DNA of 64,000 bases from Flavobacterium selenitireducens (GCF_014748335.1 NZ_JAAVIY010000005.1:62001-126000); one strand, 5' to 3'. Shown: positions 19,001 to 26,684, counted from the first letter of the stretch. The notes: generated by a model not told the origin, from the letters alone. Translations and numbers: made by a program.

Positions 19001-22000
19001 ATGTAAGTTCCGCCGGCAATCATCGCATCGATGGAATCGTGTAGGCCGTTTGAATTGTTGTCTACCCAAACGCCTGCCGTGGCAAGATCCATTTTGGCAC
19101 GCCCGCCGCTGAGGTTATAGAAACCGGCTTCTTCGATATCCGGAATACCGTCGTTGTCGGCATCGAGGTCAAAAATGTTGGAAATGCCGTCGGAATCCCT
19201 GTCGCAGTAATTTTGCTTGATCGTGATATCGTCTATGGCCAAATCATTTCCGCCACCGCCGGGTGCGTTGTTGCGGAAGCGGATGATGAAAGACGTGACG
19301 TTTCCGAGGTTGACGCTCGTAGTGTACTGTCTCCACTGGCTGTCGATACAAGAGTTGTCGGCAGTCGTGGTACCGCATCGGCCGATGTCGCCGGTGTTAT
19401 ACGACGAGATCAGGTTGTTCGACATATCGCGGAACTCCACTGTGATGTTCGGCAATATGGAATTCGGATAAGTGTGTTGGGACATGATGTTCAAGGCCCA
19501 GAAACTGTAGGTGATCGGAACGTTCGGCATGATGCCGCCTATCGTAGTCTCATAGAAAATACCAGGAGTGTAACTCGCGTTGAACACGGCCATGCGACCA
19601 TAAGTATCGCCGGGAGTGTGGTCTTCAAAACCGTTCCAGGCCAAATCCCCGTGAATGTTGTCAGGATGGTTCGCCGTAGTGTTGGCAATCCTGTGGACGA
19701 CTACGTATTCCCCGTCGTCGAGAATCGCGCTCGACTGGCTCGGACACGCTCCGGTGTTCGGCTGCACGATACCGTCTTCGTAGCAATACGTACAGCTCGC
19801 GCCAGGGATGTTGATGTTGATTTGGCCCTTTGTCGTTCCGGCCCCAAAAGTCTCATTGAGGAAAACGTGTTCGGTTGTCCCGGCAAATACAGATTGTGCG
19901 CAATTCGACTGTTCGAGTGTGTCGATGATGCCATCGTTGTCGTCGTCGATGTCGACATTGTCGCTGACGCCGTCTCCATCAGTGTCCGGATACGTTCTCA
20001 CGCCAAGGCCCGTCAGTGAAAAATTATAAGGGCTTTCGTCAAAATCGTCATTGAGTATGTACATCGCCGCGTTTTTGACGCCTACCGTCGTCGGCGTGAA
20101 GCTGATCTGGAAGGTGACCGTCGCGCCTTGGGCAACCGTCGTGGGCGGTGCCGTCACGATAGCGAAATCGGCTGCGGCGGCTCCGGTAAACGAAATGGCG
20201 CCAAGGTTAAGCGTACCGAATCCTGTGTTGGTAATCGAATATGATGCGATGGCTTGACCGCCTTGCATCGAGACCGAACCGAAATCGGTATTGTCGATTA
20301 CGGAAGTCGTCGCGTTTCCGTCCGGGATCACGACACCGTTTCCGCTAACCTGCATGTCAGGGTCGCTTCCGAAACCGGAAATCGCGAAATCGTATGGATT
20401 TTCGTTGCTGTCGTTGTTCGGTATGTTGACCGTTGCCGTTCGGGTTCCCGCTACGGTCGGGTCGAACGAGACTACGATTGTCGTAGACGCGCCAGGTGCG
20501 AGCGACGTAACAGCCGGTTGGGTAACGGCAAAGTCGGAAGGGTTGGTTCCACCCAACGTTACCGTGCCGAGGTCAAGTATTCCTGCCGAAGCAAGGTTGT
20601 AAATCGTAAAGGTTCGGTTGATCAATCCGGTTTGCAACGGCGTGTTGCCAAAGTTGGTCCAGTCGTTGGCGCTTGGAGTTGAATCGCCGTCTGTTATGCT
20701 GTTGTTGTTTCCACGGACGTCAATTTCAGGATCGGTTCCGATAGCCGAAACGGCGAAAGCATATTGTGCGTTATTGTCGTTGCTGTTGATGGTGATCGTC
20801 GCTGATTTCGTTCCTGTCGAAGTAGGGTCGAAAGTGACCACGAATGTGGCCGAAGCACCCACCGCAATCGGTTCTGTCGGAAATGACGTAATCGTGAACT
20901 GTGCGTTACTGGCAGTGATACTGGTGATTGTCAATGGAAAACCGGCACCGGCGAGATTGTGAATCGCAAAGGTTTGGGAAATGCTGGTATTGCCGATGAT
21001 GTTCACCGATCCCAGTTGGGTTCCATCGGTCGCTGAAGGAGTTGTGTCTCCGTCGGCAATCGTGTTGCCGTTGCCCTGGACGCTGATGTCCGGGTCTGCG
21101 CCCGTTCCCCTGAGGTTGAAGTTGTACGGATTGTTGTCAGGATCGTTGGTTGCGAAATTCATTACTACATTTCGAACGGTTACCGCATTTGGGTTGAACG
21201 TTACCGTAAAATCTGCCGATGCGCCGAACGGAATGCTTGCCGAAGTAGGCGTAACGGTAAAGTCTGCGTTTCCGGTGCCCGTGAACGTGACGCCTGTAAT
21301 GTTGAGTTGTTCTGAAGCTGCTCCGTTCGTCACGCGGAATGTTTTGACAATCGTTCCGTTTGATACGTTTGTCGTGCCGAAATCGGTGTCGTTCGAAGTG
21401 GATACTACCGTGCTTCCATCGGCTATGAACACGGAATTTCCGGTTACCGACATGTCTACAGGCGTGCTTCCGAATCCTTGTACTTGAAAGGTGTACGGGT
21501 TTTCATCGGGATCGTTGCTGGCGATGACGACCGTTGCGTAACGATAGCCCGTCGCAGATGGGTTGAACCTGATGGCGACGGCCGCGCTTGCTCCCGCGTT
21601 GATCGTAGTGGCCGGGGTAGTCGTAACGGAAAAATCGGCGGCATGCGCTCCCGTTATGGTAACTGCGACGCCCGTCAAGGCTGCCGTGCCCGTGTTCTGG
21701 ATCATAAAATTTCGTGTAAGATTGATCGCGCCGGCTTCGGTCACGTTTCCATAATCGGTAAAATCGTTGGCAGCAGGAGTTGTATCCCCGTTTGAAATTG
21801 TATTTCCATTTCCGATAAGGTTGATATCGGGAACCACATAACTTACGATAATATAGCCGTTCGCTCCGTTGCCGCCGGTGCGGTTGGGGCTGTTGCTGCG
21901 CCAGGATCCGCCGCCTCCACCGCCCGGGAATGTACCCGAAGTTCCGTTTCCTGCACTAGTGCGCCCGTTTCCGCCGTCTCCACCATTTCCCGGGGCATTT

Positions 22001-22536
22001 GCGCCCGTCGCATTGGTGGCGTCGATACCGTTTTGCGCGTTGGATGCAGACGATCCTCCACCTCCGGCATATCCGGCCGCACTATTGGCTCCGTCACCGC
22101 CTGAAAACTTATTCGTACCGACAGAAGCCGCGGACGAGCCGCCATTTCCACCGGTAGAGCCGTTGTTAGGAGCACTTGCACCACCTTTGGCGCGTATCGT
22201 TGAAGTATTTAAAAACCATGAGTCCTCTCCGGCTGCGTCGTCATCCGACCCGCGCCCTACGTAGAGATTGATGACCTGTCCTGGAGTGACGCTTACCGGA
22301 CCGCCGGCAAAAGCACCGCCGCCACCTCCGCCCGTGCGACCGTTGGATGTCCGGCTTCCGCCATGTCCGCCGGCGCCCCAAGCTTGTATCGTGACCGACG
22401 TCACACCGGCCGGGACCGTAAAGCTGTCGTTACCAGGAGTGCTGAATGTTTGGGTTTGTGAGAATCCCGTTACGCCGAAGAACAGCATAAAAACGAAAAT
22501 TCCCAGTTTTTTTTCGAGTTGCGTAAAGTTGTCCAT
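16024..22536 (-). CDS. giant T9SS-exported surface protein with anchor-D (Hydin-like) repeats, calcium-type repeats and LamG domain
   Basis: 2170 residues. Signal peptide ends near residue 27 (FGVTGFSQ). Residues ~30-235 are an extremely glycine-rich domain starting TFTVPAGVTSVTIQAWGAGG in type. Five ~120-residue choice-of-anchor-D (ASPM/SPD-2/Hydin, Ig-like) repeats follow to about 830, each opening with a GNGNTIADGD-like strand. Then come thrombospondin type-3-like Asp repeats (DTDGDGVSDN), a jelly-roll-like domain (~875-1110), a second block of Asp repeats to ~1300, a LamG/concanavalin-like domain (IDFDGRNDYAEG onward) and a long beta-rich region. The last ~75 residues form a T9SS type A domain (LINMLGQTV, ISAGTYIVKI, SHKVIIK). 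Likely adhesin or large cell-surface protein. Confidence 0.88.
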   Translation of the reverse strand: MDNFTQLEKKLGIFVFMLFFGVTGFSQTQTFSTPGNDSFTVPAGVTSVTIQAWGAGGHGGSRTSNGRTGGGGGGAFAGGPVSVTPGQVINLYVGRGSDDDAAGEDSWFLNTSTIRAKGGASAPNNGSTGGNGGSSAASVGTNKFSGGDGANSAAGYAGGGGSSASNAQNGIDATNATGANAPGNGGDGGNGRTSAGNGTSGTFPGGGGGGSWRSNSPNRTGGNGANGYIIVSYVVPDINLIGNGNTISNGDTTPAANDFTDYGNVTEAGAINLTRNFMIQNTGTAALTGVAVTITGAHAADFSVTTTPATTINAGASAAVAIRFNPSATGYRYATVVIASNDPDENPYTFQVQGFGSTPVDMSVTGNSVFIADGSTVVSTSNDTDFGTTNVSNGTIVKTFRVTNGAASEQLNITGVTFTGTGNADFTVTPTSASIPFGASADFTVTFNPNAVTVRNVVMNFATNDPDNNPYNFNLRGTGADPDISVQGNGNTIADGDTTPSATDGTQLGSVNIIGNTSISQTFAIHNLAGAGFPLTITSITASNAQFTITSFPTEPIAVGASATFVVTFDPTSTGTKSATITINSNDNNAQYAFAVSAIGTDPEIDVRGNNNSITDGDSTPSANDWTNFGNTPLQTGLINRTFTIYNLASAGILDLGTVTLGGTNPSDFAVTQPAVTSLAPGASTTIVVSFDPTVAGTRTATVNIPNNDSNENPYDFAISGFGSDPDMQVSGNGVVIPDGNATTSVIDNTDFGSVSMQGGQAIASYSITNTGFGTLNLGAISFTGAAAADFAIVTAPPTTVAQGATVTFQISFTPTTVGVKNAAMYILNDDFDESPYNFSLTGLGVRTYPDTDGDGVSDNVDIDDDNDGIIDTLEQSNCAQSVFAGTTEHVFLNETFGAGTTKGQININIPGASCTYCYEDGIVQPNTGACPSQSSAILDDGEYVVVHRIANTTANHPDNIHGDLAWNGFEDHTPGDTYGRMAVFNASYTPGIFYETTIGGIMPNVPITYSFWALNIMSQHTYPNSILPNITVEFRDMSNNLISSYNTGDIGRCGTTTADNSCIDSQWRQYTTSVNLGNVTSFIIRFRNNAPGGGGNDLAIDDITIKQNYCDRDSDGISNIFDLDADNDGIPDIEEAGFYNLSGGRAKMDLATAGVWVDNNSNGLHDSIDAMIAGGTYILPDTDGDGVRDFQDLDSDNDSVFDIDEAGIFNGDGDIDGDGLGDGPDTDLDGILNIFDTQNGYGTQVRPQAQNTDLIGLPDFRQLDSNNDGIFDIRAGLYANLDANNDGRIDGTADIDRDGIPDTFDTATNALGSPRDLERKLYIDFDGRNDYAEGSQVLSGLPQSTIMGWIKLGNGYNTDGVVFGQDNFLMRVVGTGQLRTFAKGVTITSGSTLLVPNRWYHIAAVYNGSDSGTKLRLYLNGEQISTSSVSGLSGALNASAIKLTMGKNPSSNANYFNGSIEEVRAFNVALTPDQLQKMVYQEIRQNGAAIRGEFVPKNIEASSWSSLLAYYRMDNFKDDVIDNHITTGVDAGNSNSLARIYNVKNIRGQLAPMPFETTQSSSIETAVSQNNFVNGADVFAYPWSIIHVKHNLDLTVNQSSLGMKIEPGVTVNVSNNNKLENSWWLKLDGKLDLQAKSQLVQTEFSDLDPSSSGRIEKDQQGTTNRFNYNYWASPVGAINATTNNNSYTLNTVLRDGTNAANPLNLNWTSGTNSSATSPITMSSAWIYKFQNTSSSYANWAHVGQNGALLAGQGFTMKGSSALTESQNYVFVGKPNNGTITLPIAANNLNLTGNPYPSALDANAFLTDNAGVITGSIRFWEHFGTNNTHVTAQYQGGYATYTLVGGTPPVAHPNASGLGSSNKTPKRFIPVGQGFFVSGSATGGNITFRNSQRLFIKEDNALSYAMFKSSVPLNSGGNNLGSIETNTDLRNADDSYQAAAQYPKIRIGYDYTNGYHRQLLIGFMANLATPDFDLGYDADNFDSNADELVFRIGTHKAVIQGDGYFNPNSSYPLEVKAAVNGSVKFNLDATEHFDEEQPIYIYDELTGLYHNLREQDFALSITAGTHTNRFYLRFTEQADTVAKGQDNLADGIKVGYDEKTTVLAINNKVETVDVTDATLINMLGQTVGSYPVVGQEQNDIRIPLKTISAGTYIVKIQTTGGQMSHKVIIK

Positions 22537-23116
22537 AACTCTGTTCGGTTGTTTGTAAGTACCAGACTTAGTGTTAGTTAAAATTTATTTTTCGAATTGG
22601 TGTGTACGTTGCGATCATTCTCTCTTGCTGCGCATCGTTAAATTCCTTTCGTGGCATCAAAGAAATTTTAACAGGTCAAATGTAGAAGTTCGCTTGGAAT
22701 TAAAAAATTTTTTCATCGATAAAATGCATAAAATATCGATGAAATGCACAATAATACGTTATTTGTAGGTAAATATTTACGATAAATGCCCGACAAAGTG
22801 TAGTATTAGTAATTGTTTAACTTTTTTTAATACGTTAGCATTCAGCGTGGTACGTGCATTTCGTTGGGGCTTAACAAATTTTGGGAAATTGGTTTATTAC
22901 GTTTCAGTTATAAAACCGTGAAGCTATTTTAGTCGGCAGAGATACAATTTCGAAACACGCTTCAGCAATTTCGAAATTGGGACAAAGGAAGCTTATTGTT
23001 CGGCGCCGGTTTGGCAACTTTAAAAAGTGGTGTGGAACATAACCGGCTACGATGGGCGAGGTTCCGATAGCAAAGTGAACGGCATAAAAAAAGCCGTCAT
23101 TGCTGACGGCTTTAAA
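22537..23116. other. 580-base spacer: promoter region of the giant gene and old tRNA flank
   Basis: No credible gene. On the minus strand a TACATTTG box (22677-22684) is a possible -7 element about 140 bases before the giant gene, with no clear -33 partner. The rest is AT-rich to about 22970, then nearer host composition. Its right end holds the terminator that once followed tRNA-Met. Confidence 0.5.
23085..23113. terminator. original tRNA-Met terminator, now separated from its gene
   Basis: Perfect 10-base stem AAAGCCGTCA-ttgc-TGACGGCTTT. Read on the minus strand the stem ends in T7, so it would terminate transcription coming leftward from tRNA-Met. It is four bases from attL; before integration it lay just past the tRNA 3' end. 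Confidence 0.85.
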
Positions 23117-23140
23117 GTAGCGAGGACGGGAGTTGAACCC
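23117..23140. repeat. attL, copy of the tRNA-Met 3' end
   Basis: 24 bases identical to 42225-42248, beginning GTAGCGAGGACGGG and ending GAACCC. They equal the 3' acceptor arm and T arm of tRNA-Met. The match stops exactly where phage-specific sequence begins. Confidence 0.93.
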
Positions 23141-23159
23141 ACTTTACAACCCACTTTTT
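23136..23159. repeat. short direct repeats beside attL (possible integrase sites)
   Basis: AACCCACTTT occurs twice, 12 bases apart, starting at the inner edge of attL. Tandem short repeats next to a core site are typical of arm-type or accessory-factor sites; the assignment is inferred. Confidence 0.4.
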
Positions 23160-23272
23160 TATTTTCATCGTTAAATGGGGTTTGGCCGCGCTAACCTTAC
23201 AATAACGGCCATTTTCGCTCATCGGTAAATGTTTATATCTGTCAATATCGCCCGTATATTTGTAAAGTTTTG

Positions 23273-23293
23273 GTTTGGCAAATGTTTGGCAAG
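23273..23293 (+). promoter_or_regulatory. left arm-type integrase sites, two TTTGGCAA copies
   Basis: GTTTGGCAAATGTTTGGCAAG: two direct copies of GTTTGGCAA spaced 11 bases. A matching pair lies at the other end of the element (42149-42167). This is the expected layout of arm sites bound by the integrase N-terminal domain. Confidence 0.65.
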
Positions 23294-23306
23294 TATTCAA
23301 AAAGCT

Positions 23307-23314
23307 TATCTTTG
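23307..23314 (+). promoter_or_regulatory. integrase promoter -7 box
   Basis: TATCTTTG is a perfect TAnnTTTG, 18 bases after a TTTG (23285-23288) that can serve as the -33 element and is itself part of the arm repeat. Start codon follows at 23332. A second candidate box, TATATTTG, is at 23255-23262. Confidence 0.65.
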
Positions 23315-23331
23315 AGGTAAACTACTACTTT

Positions 23332-24630
23332 ATGGCTACCTTGAAATTTAGGGTTCGCAGCAACGCGAACAAGCACGTCTCCATTGCTGCAATCTTAAGC
23401 GTCGGACGCGACAAGGTTTATGAACTTAAGACAGGATTGACCATAAATCCGAAAGACTGGAGCAAAACTACAGGGCGCCCAAAGCAGAACAATCCGGAAA
23501 ACAAAAACTTGAATGCAGATCTTCAGAAGCTCGAAACCTTTGTGCTCAATCGGCTTAACATCGATTCATCGAAAGGGGTAGAGCCTGGTAGCCTGTGGCT
23601 GGAAAACATCATCAACGAGTGTTTCGGGCGGTCCAATGCGTCAGCCGGGAACCGTCTCGATTCGCACATCCAATACATCATAGATAACGCGGCCACTCGA
23701 CGCGTTAAGGGAAGGTCAAAGCTTGGTATTTCTGAGAATAGAATCAAGACATACAAAACATTTAAGCGCATTATCGAAGAGTATCAGACGGTGATCCGAA
23801 AGCCAATTCTATTGACTGAGATCAGCAAGCCATTTGTTGAACGCTTTACGAACTGGCTGTTGAATGTGAAAAAATACTCGATCCTTTACAGTGGCAAAAC
23901 ACTGGACAACCTTAAGGGATGCTGCCTGGATGCGATGTCAATGGAAATACCAGTGCACAAATATGTGCCACAAATCGAGAGTTTTACAGAGGCCGACGAA
24001 GATCGATATATTGTAACGCTTTCGTTTGATGAATTGGAAAAAATTAAGAACGCCAAGATCTCAGGAATGGCATTGATAAACGCCCGGAAATGGATCTTGA
24101 TTGGCTGCGAAATAGGCCAACGGGCCGGTGATCTCCTTAAACTCACCACCGACAATATCCGCTACAAAGGCGGTAATATGTACATTGACCTGATCCAAGA
24201 GAAAGGAAAGAAGCATGTGACCGTAGGAGTAATCAATCCTGACATCATCAACATAATCGAAAATGAATTCCCCTATGCAATAAGTCTGCAGAAATTGAAC
24301 GAGTATATCAAGGCCGTCGCACTTGAGTCAGGCCTCGACCAAAAAATTGAAGGCCGAAAGATGGATAAAAAATCGAAAAGAAAGGTGCTTGGGTATTATC
24401 CAAAGTGCGACCTGATCACGGGCCATAGCTTTCGGAGAAGTTTCGCCTCCAATTATTACAAACGGATTCCAACGCCAATTATCATGGGCATAACTGGCCA
24501 TGAAAAAGAATCGACGTTTTTGAAGTATATCAACAAGCGCGAGGATAAAGATGCAAATGCGGATTTGTTTATGCAGTTTTATCAGCAGATTCAACGCGAC
24601 AATAGGCCTGTCCTGAAAAAAGTACTCTAA
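23332..24630 (+). CDS. int: tyrosine-type site-specific integrase
   Basis: 432 residues. N-terminal arm-binding domain (TLKFRVRSNANKHVSI, LSVGRDKVYELKTGL, INPKDW), a SAM-like core-binding domain (~105-210), and a catalytic domain with all expected residues: Arg in GCEIGQRAGDLL, His and Arg in TGHSFRRSFA, His in ITGHEKEST and the nucleophile Tyr in FLKYIN. This is the Bacteroidetes phage/ICE integrase type. Start ATG at 23332 (MATLKFRV) is preferred to an upstream in-frame codon, which would lie inside the arm repeats and before the promoter. It should catalyse recombination between attP and tRNA-Met. Confidence 0.95.
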   Translation: MATLKFRVRSNANKHVSIAAILSVGRDKVYELKTGLTINPKDWSKTTGRPKQNNPENKNLNADLQKLETFVLNRLNIDSSKGVEPGSLWLENIINECFGRSNASAGNRLDSHIQYIIDNAATRRVKGRSKLGISENRIKTYKTFKRIIEEYQTVIRKPILLTEISKPFVERFTNWLLNVKKYSILYSGKTLDNLKGCCLDAMSMEIPVHKYVPQIESFTEADEDRYIVTLSFDELEKIKNAKISGMALINARKWILIGCEIGQRAGDLLKLTTDNIRYKGGNMYIDLIQEKGKKHVTVGVINPDIINIIENEFPYAISLQKLNEYIKAVALESGLDQKIEGRKMDKKSKRKVLGYYPKCDLITGHSFRRSFASNYYKRIPTPIIMGITGHEKESTFLKYINKREDKDANADLFMQFYQQIQRDNRPVLKKVL

Positions 24631-24660
24631 AGTTATTATAGTATCGGCTCGCTCAATTAG

Positions 24661-24771
24661 AAGGCCGTTCACCGTAGCCCGGACATCACTAACAAGGTTT
24701 ACAAAGTGGGTAAAGAAAAGCGGGAACGGGAGGTTTTGAAGACGCTGGAGATTAATATTCAAGGACGTTAA
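24661..24771 (+). pseudogene. possible coding relic between integrase and kinase cassette
   Basis: An open stretch of 36 codons without a start, ending TAA at 24769-24771 and reading ...SPDITNKVYKVGKEKRERE... The composition looks protein-like and differs from the AT-rich surroundings, so it may be the tail of a gene lost when the kinase cassette was inserted. No family recognised. The remaining bases of the 24631-24917 gap hold the promoter and hairpins of the cassette. Confidence 0.3.
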
Positions 24772-24828
24772 TGTAATTCATCGACAATAAGAGTACTTAC
24801 GTCGAAATTTTAGCTAACGCTATATTTT

Positions 24829-24893
24829 TTAGTTATGTTTGGTTAACTAAAATCTCCATTTGATCGTGAGGAAGCGATCATTAGGGGATTTTT
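24829..24893 (+). promoter_or_regulatory. promoter with overlapping palindrome and leader hairpin of the kinase cassette
   Basis: TATGTTTG (24834-24841), a perfect -7 box, lies inside an inverted repeat TTAGTTA-n8-TAACTAA (24829-24850), which could be an operator. Directly after it, 24850-24893 can fold into a long hairpin (AAATCTCC...GGGGATTT, with an inner TGATCG...CGATCA) ending in T5. This lies 24 bases before the first ATG and could act as terminator or attenuator. Confidence 0.5.
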
Positions 24894-24917
24894 GCATTTA
24901 ATAACCAACAAACATTT

Positions 24918-25385
24918 ATGAAAACATCTATTGGTATTAGGGCCACTCCTAGCCAGGTATTTTATTCTGTAGTTACCGAAACAGATAATAACATTGAAAT
25001 TAAGCTGACTGACAAAGTCATCCTTCCAAAATCAATGGAGACGCCTGAACAACTTAAGTTTCTCAGAAGTACATTGCTAGACATTATCAATGAAAACAAT
25101 GCAACTTTAGGTTGCATAAGAATCGCCGAGGCTAGTGCCAGAAGCATCTCCGTGCCGCGAATTTATTTGGAGGGCGTTATTCAGGAACTCATCGCCAGTT
25201 CCTCCATTGAAAGATATTACGTTGGGCAGATATCCAATATTAGTGCAAAGCTTAATATCAATCGAAATGAATTCAAACCATTTGTTGCTAACGAAAACAT
25301 ATTTATGGGGATTGCAATTTGGCCGGAGCTGAATGCCGAAACAAGGGAGTGTGTAATGGCCGCAATTAGCGCCTTAAATCTATAA
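24918..25385 (+). CDS. RNase H/actin-fold-like protein of the kinase cassette
   Basis: 155 residues, no signal peptide. The opening strand SIGIRATPSQVFYSVVTE followed by a second strand ending IKLTDKVILP resembles the first beta-hairpin of RNase H-like folds; a central IRIAEASARSISVPRIYLEGVIQELI continues the resemblance to DUF3010/RuvC-like proteins. The usual acidic catalytic quartet is not obvious (the first-strand Asp is replaced by Gly-Ile-Arg), so it may be a binding rather than nuclease domain. Two bases before the kinase gene; the pair clearly forms an operon. Function unknown; the fold call is inference. Confidence 0.6.
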   Translation: MKTSIGIRATPSQVFYSVVTETDNNIEIKLTDKVILPKSMETPEQLKFLRSTLLDIINENNATLGCIRIAEASARSISVPRIYLEGVIQELIASSSIERYYVGQISNISAKLNINRNEFKPFVANENIFMGIAIWPELNAETRECVMAAISALNL

Positions 25386-25387
25386 TC

Positions 25388-26437
25388 ATGCCGTTAGGAC
25401 TTTTTACAGCGCAACTCAATTTCGAAACCTTACGGGAAATCGGTCAGGCGGGAAGAAATTCCCAAGTTTTTTTAGCACATGATAAACAGATGGATGGCGA
25501 AATTGCGGTAAAGCAAATAGCCAAAGCGAGAATGCCCCATGCCGCAGAATATTATCGAGAATCTAAGATTTTATACGGTTCTGCCCATCCCAACGTAGTT
25601 TCTGTCCATTATGGATGCGAGGACACGGACAATATTTACATAGCTATGCCGTTTTATAAAAATGGATCCCTAAAGTCTGCAATGGCATCGCGATCACTTT
25701 CGGTCAGGGAATGTATTCGTTATGCCGTCCAATTTTTATCAGGATTGAACAATATTCACTCTAAAGGTCTCATACATTTCGACGTGAAACCTGACAACAT
25801 TTTATTGTCGGACTCAAACGAAGCACTGCTTTCTGATTTCGGCCTAGCAATGGCGATGGATTTACTTGGCTTCGCTTCTCCGGATCAGGTATACGGCAAG
25901 CAAATACCGCCAGAATATTTCACAGGTAATCCCCATACTCATCATTATGATATCTACTTGGCTGGTCTAACCCTTTATAGAATGTTAAACAGTGACCAAC
26001 ATTTTACCCGCCAACTTAATTTTACAGTTGAACAGGACTACTACGATGCTATTTTGGCCGGAAATTTTCCAAATCGCAATGCATACCTTCACCACATCCC
26101 GAAAAAATTACAAAGGATTGTGAATCGTGCACTCAGTGTGGACGTGGCAGATAGATATGATACCGTTCTCGATTTTATTAATGATCTTAATGAAATTGAT
26201 GAAAATCTAGATTGGTTTCATAGTAAGGTGGGCTATGTGGAAGAATGGATTCGCACGGAAGGTGATCGGCGCTTTGCTGTTCGGCTCGACAGAAGAAATT
26301 CAGCTAACATAACAATTGAATGCACAAAAACTATAATTTCGTCAAATAGAACCACTCGTCTAACCAGACACTGCAAAACTGGCCTAACGAACGCTAATGT
26401 TCTAAGCAATATTAAAAAAACCTTACTTGACGTTTGA
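25388..26437 (+). CDS. eukaryotic-like Ser/Thr protein kinase
   Basis: 349 residues. Full catalytic set: glycine-loop GQAGRNS (19-25), Lys42 in EIAVKQI, helix-C Glu58, catalytic loop HFDVKPDN (Asp132, Lys134, Asn137), DFG at 150-152, PPE at 174-176 and Asp188 in the DIYLAG helix. The HRD Arg is Phe, so it is a non-RD kinase that may not need activation-loop phosphorylation. No transmembrane helix or PASTA domain: cytosolic, unlike housekeeping PknB. A ~85-residue C-terminal extension follows the kinase fold. The surrounding cassette is visibly AT-richer than the host, suggesting separate acquisition. A defence or lysogeny-control role is plausible but unproven. Confidence 0.93.
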   Translation: MPLGLFTAQLNFETLREIGQAGRNSQVFLAHDKQMDGEIAVKQIAKARMPHAAEYYRESKILYGSAHPNVVSVHYGCEDTDNIYIAMPFYKNGSLKSAMASRSLSVRECIRYAVQFLSGLNNIHSKGLIHFDVKPDNILLSDSNEALLSDFGLAMAMDLLGFASPDQVYGKQIPPEYFTGNPHTHHYDIYLAGLTLYRMLNSDQHFTRQLNFTVEQDYYDAILAGNFPNRNAYLHHIPKKLQRIVNRALSVDVADRYDTVLDFINDLNEIDENLDWFHSKVGYVEEWIRTEGDRRFAVRLDRRNSANITIECTKTIISSNRTTRLTRHCKTGLTNANVLSNIKKTLLDV

Positions 26438-26589
26438 CCAAGAAAAAAATAACATATAATCCCAAAGGGCTAAAAAGGGCGGACAATGCTTCGCCAAAAC
26501 AAATTTTACCCAAACAAGAAGTCAATTTCAGCAAATTGGACATTCATCATTACGGCCATTACTTAAAGATAACATTGAAAAAACCGTAA
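26434..26589 (+). CDS. 51-residue third gene of the kinase cassette
   Basis: A small frame too short for routine calling. It starts with TTG overlapping the kinase stop (TTGA, the TTG version of an ATGA coupling), reads MTKKKITYNPKGLKRADN..., and ends ...HHYGHYLKITLKKP just 5 bases before the cassette terminator. The basic N-terminus and the aromatic, strand-like C-terminus look like a real protein. No family recognised. It could be a kinase substrate, inhibitor or effector; only position supports a link. Confidence 0.6.
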   Translation: MTKKKITYNPKGLKRADNASPKQILPKQEVNFSKLDIHHYGHYLKITLKKP

Positions 26590-26594
26590 ATTTT

Positions 26595-26622
26595 AAAAGG
26601 CCATTTCAATGGCCTTTTTTTT
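26595..26622 (+). terminator. terminator of the kinase cassette
   Basis: AAAAGGCCAT-ttca-ATGGCCTTTT followed by more T: a perfect 8-10 base stem with T8. Confidence 0.92.
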
Positions 26623-26652
26623 GTTTTAAAAAGTTAATTAGGAATTCTTCCA

Positions 26653-26684
26653 TTGACTCGCATGGAATTTTTCCAATAGCTTTG
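26653..26684 (+). promoter_or_regulatory. promoter of the DUF3892-like cargo gene
   Basis: TTG at 26653-26655, 21-base spacer, TAGCTTTG at 26677-26684. The expected start of transcription is near 26690, which makes the ATG at 26689 an unlikely start and favours the ATG at 26730. Confidence 0.6.

Noticed and set aside
19213..20019. Long frame on the plus strand inside the giant surface gene (and several similar ones from 16.3 to 22.3 kb)
   Set aside because: Antisense shadows of a repetitive, GC-biased gene; the minus frame has signal peptide, domains and T9SS tail.
24328..24762. Minus-strand 144-codon frame over the integrase end
   Set aside because: Antisense to the catalytic Tyr and His region of the integrase; composition not protein-like.
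24850..24893. Riboswitch in the kinase cassette leader
   Set aside because: A single long hairpin with T5 is explained by a terminator or attenuator; no known aptamer pattern seen.
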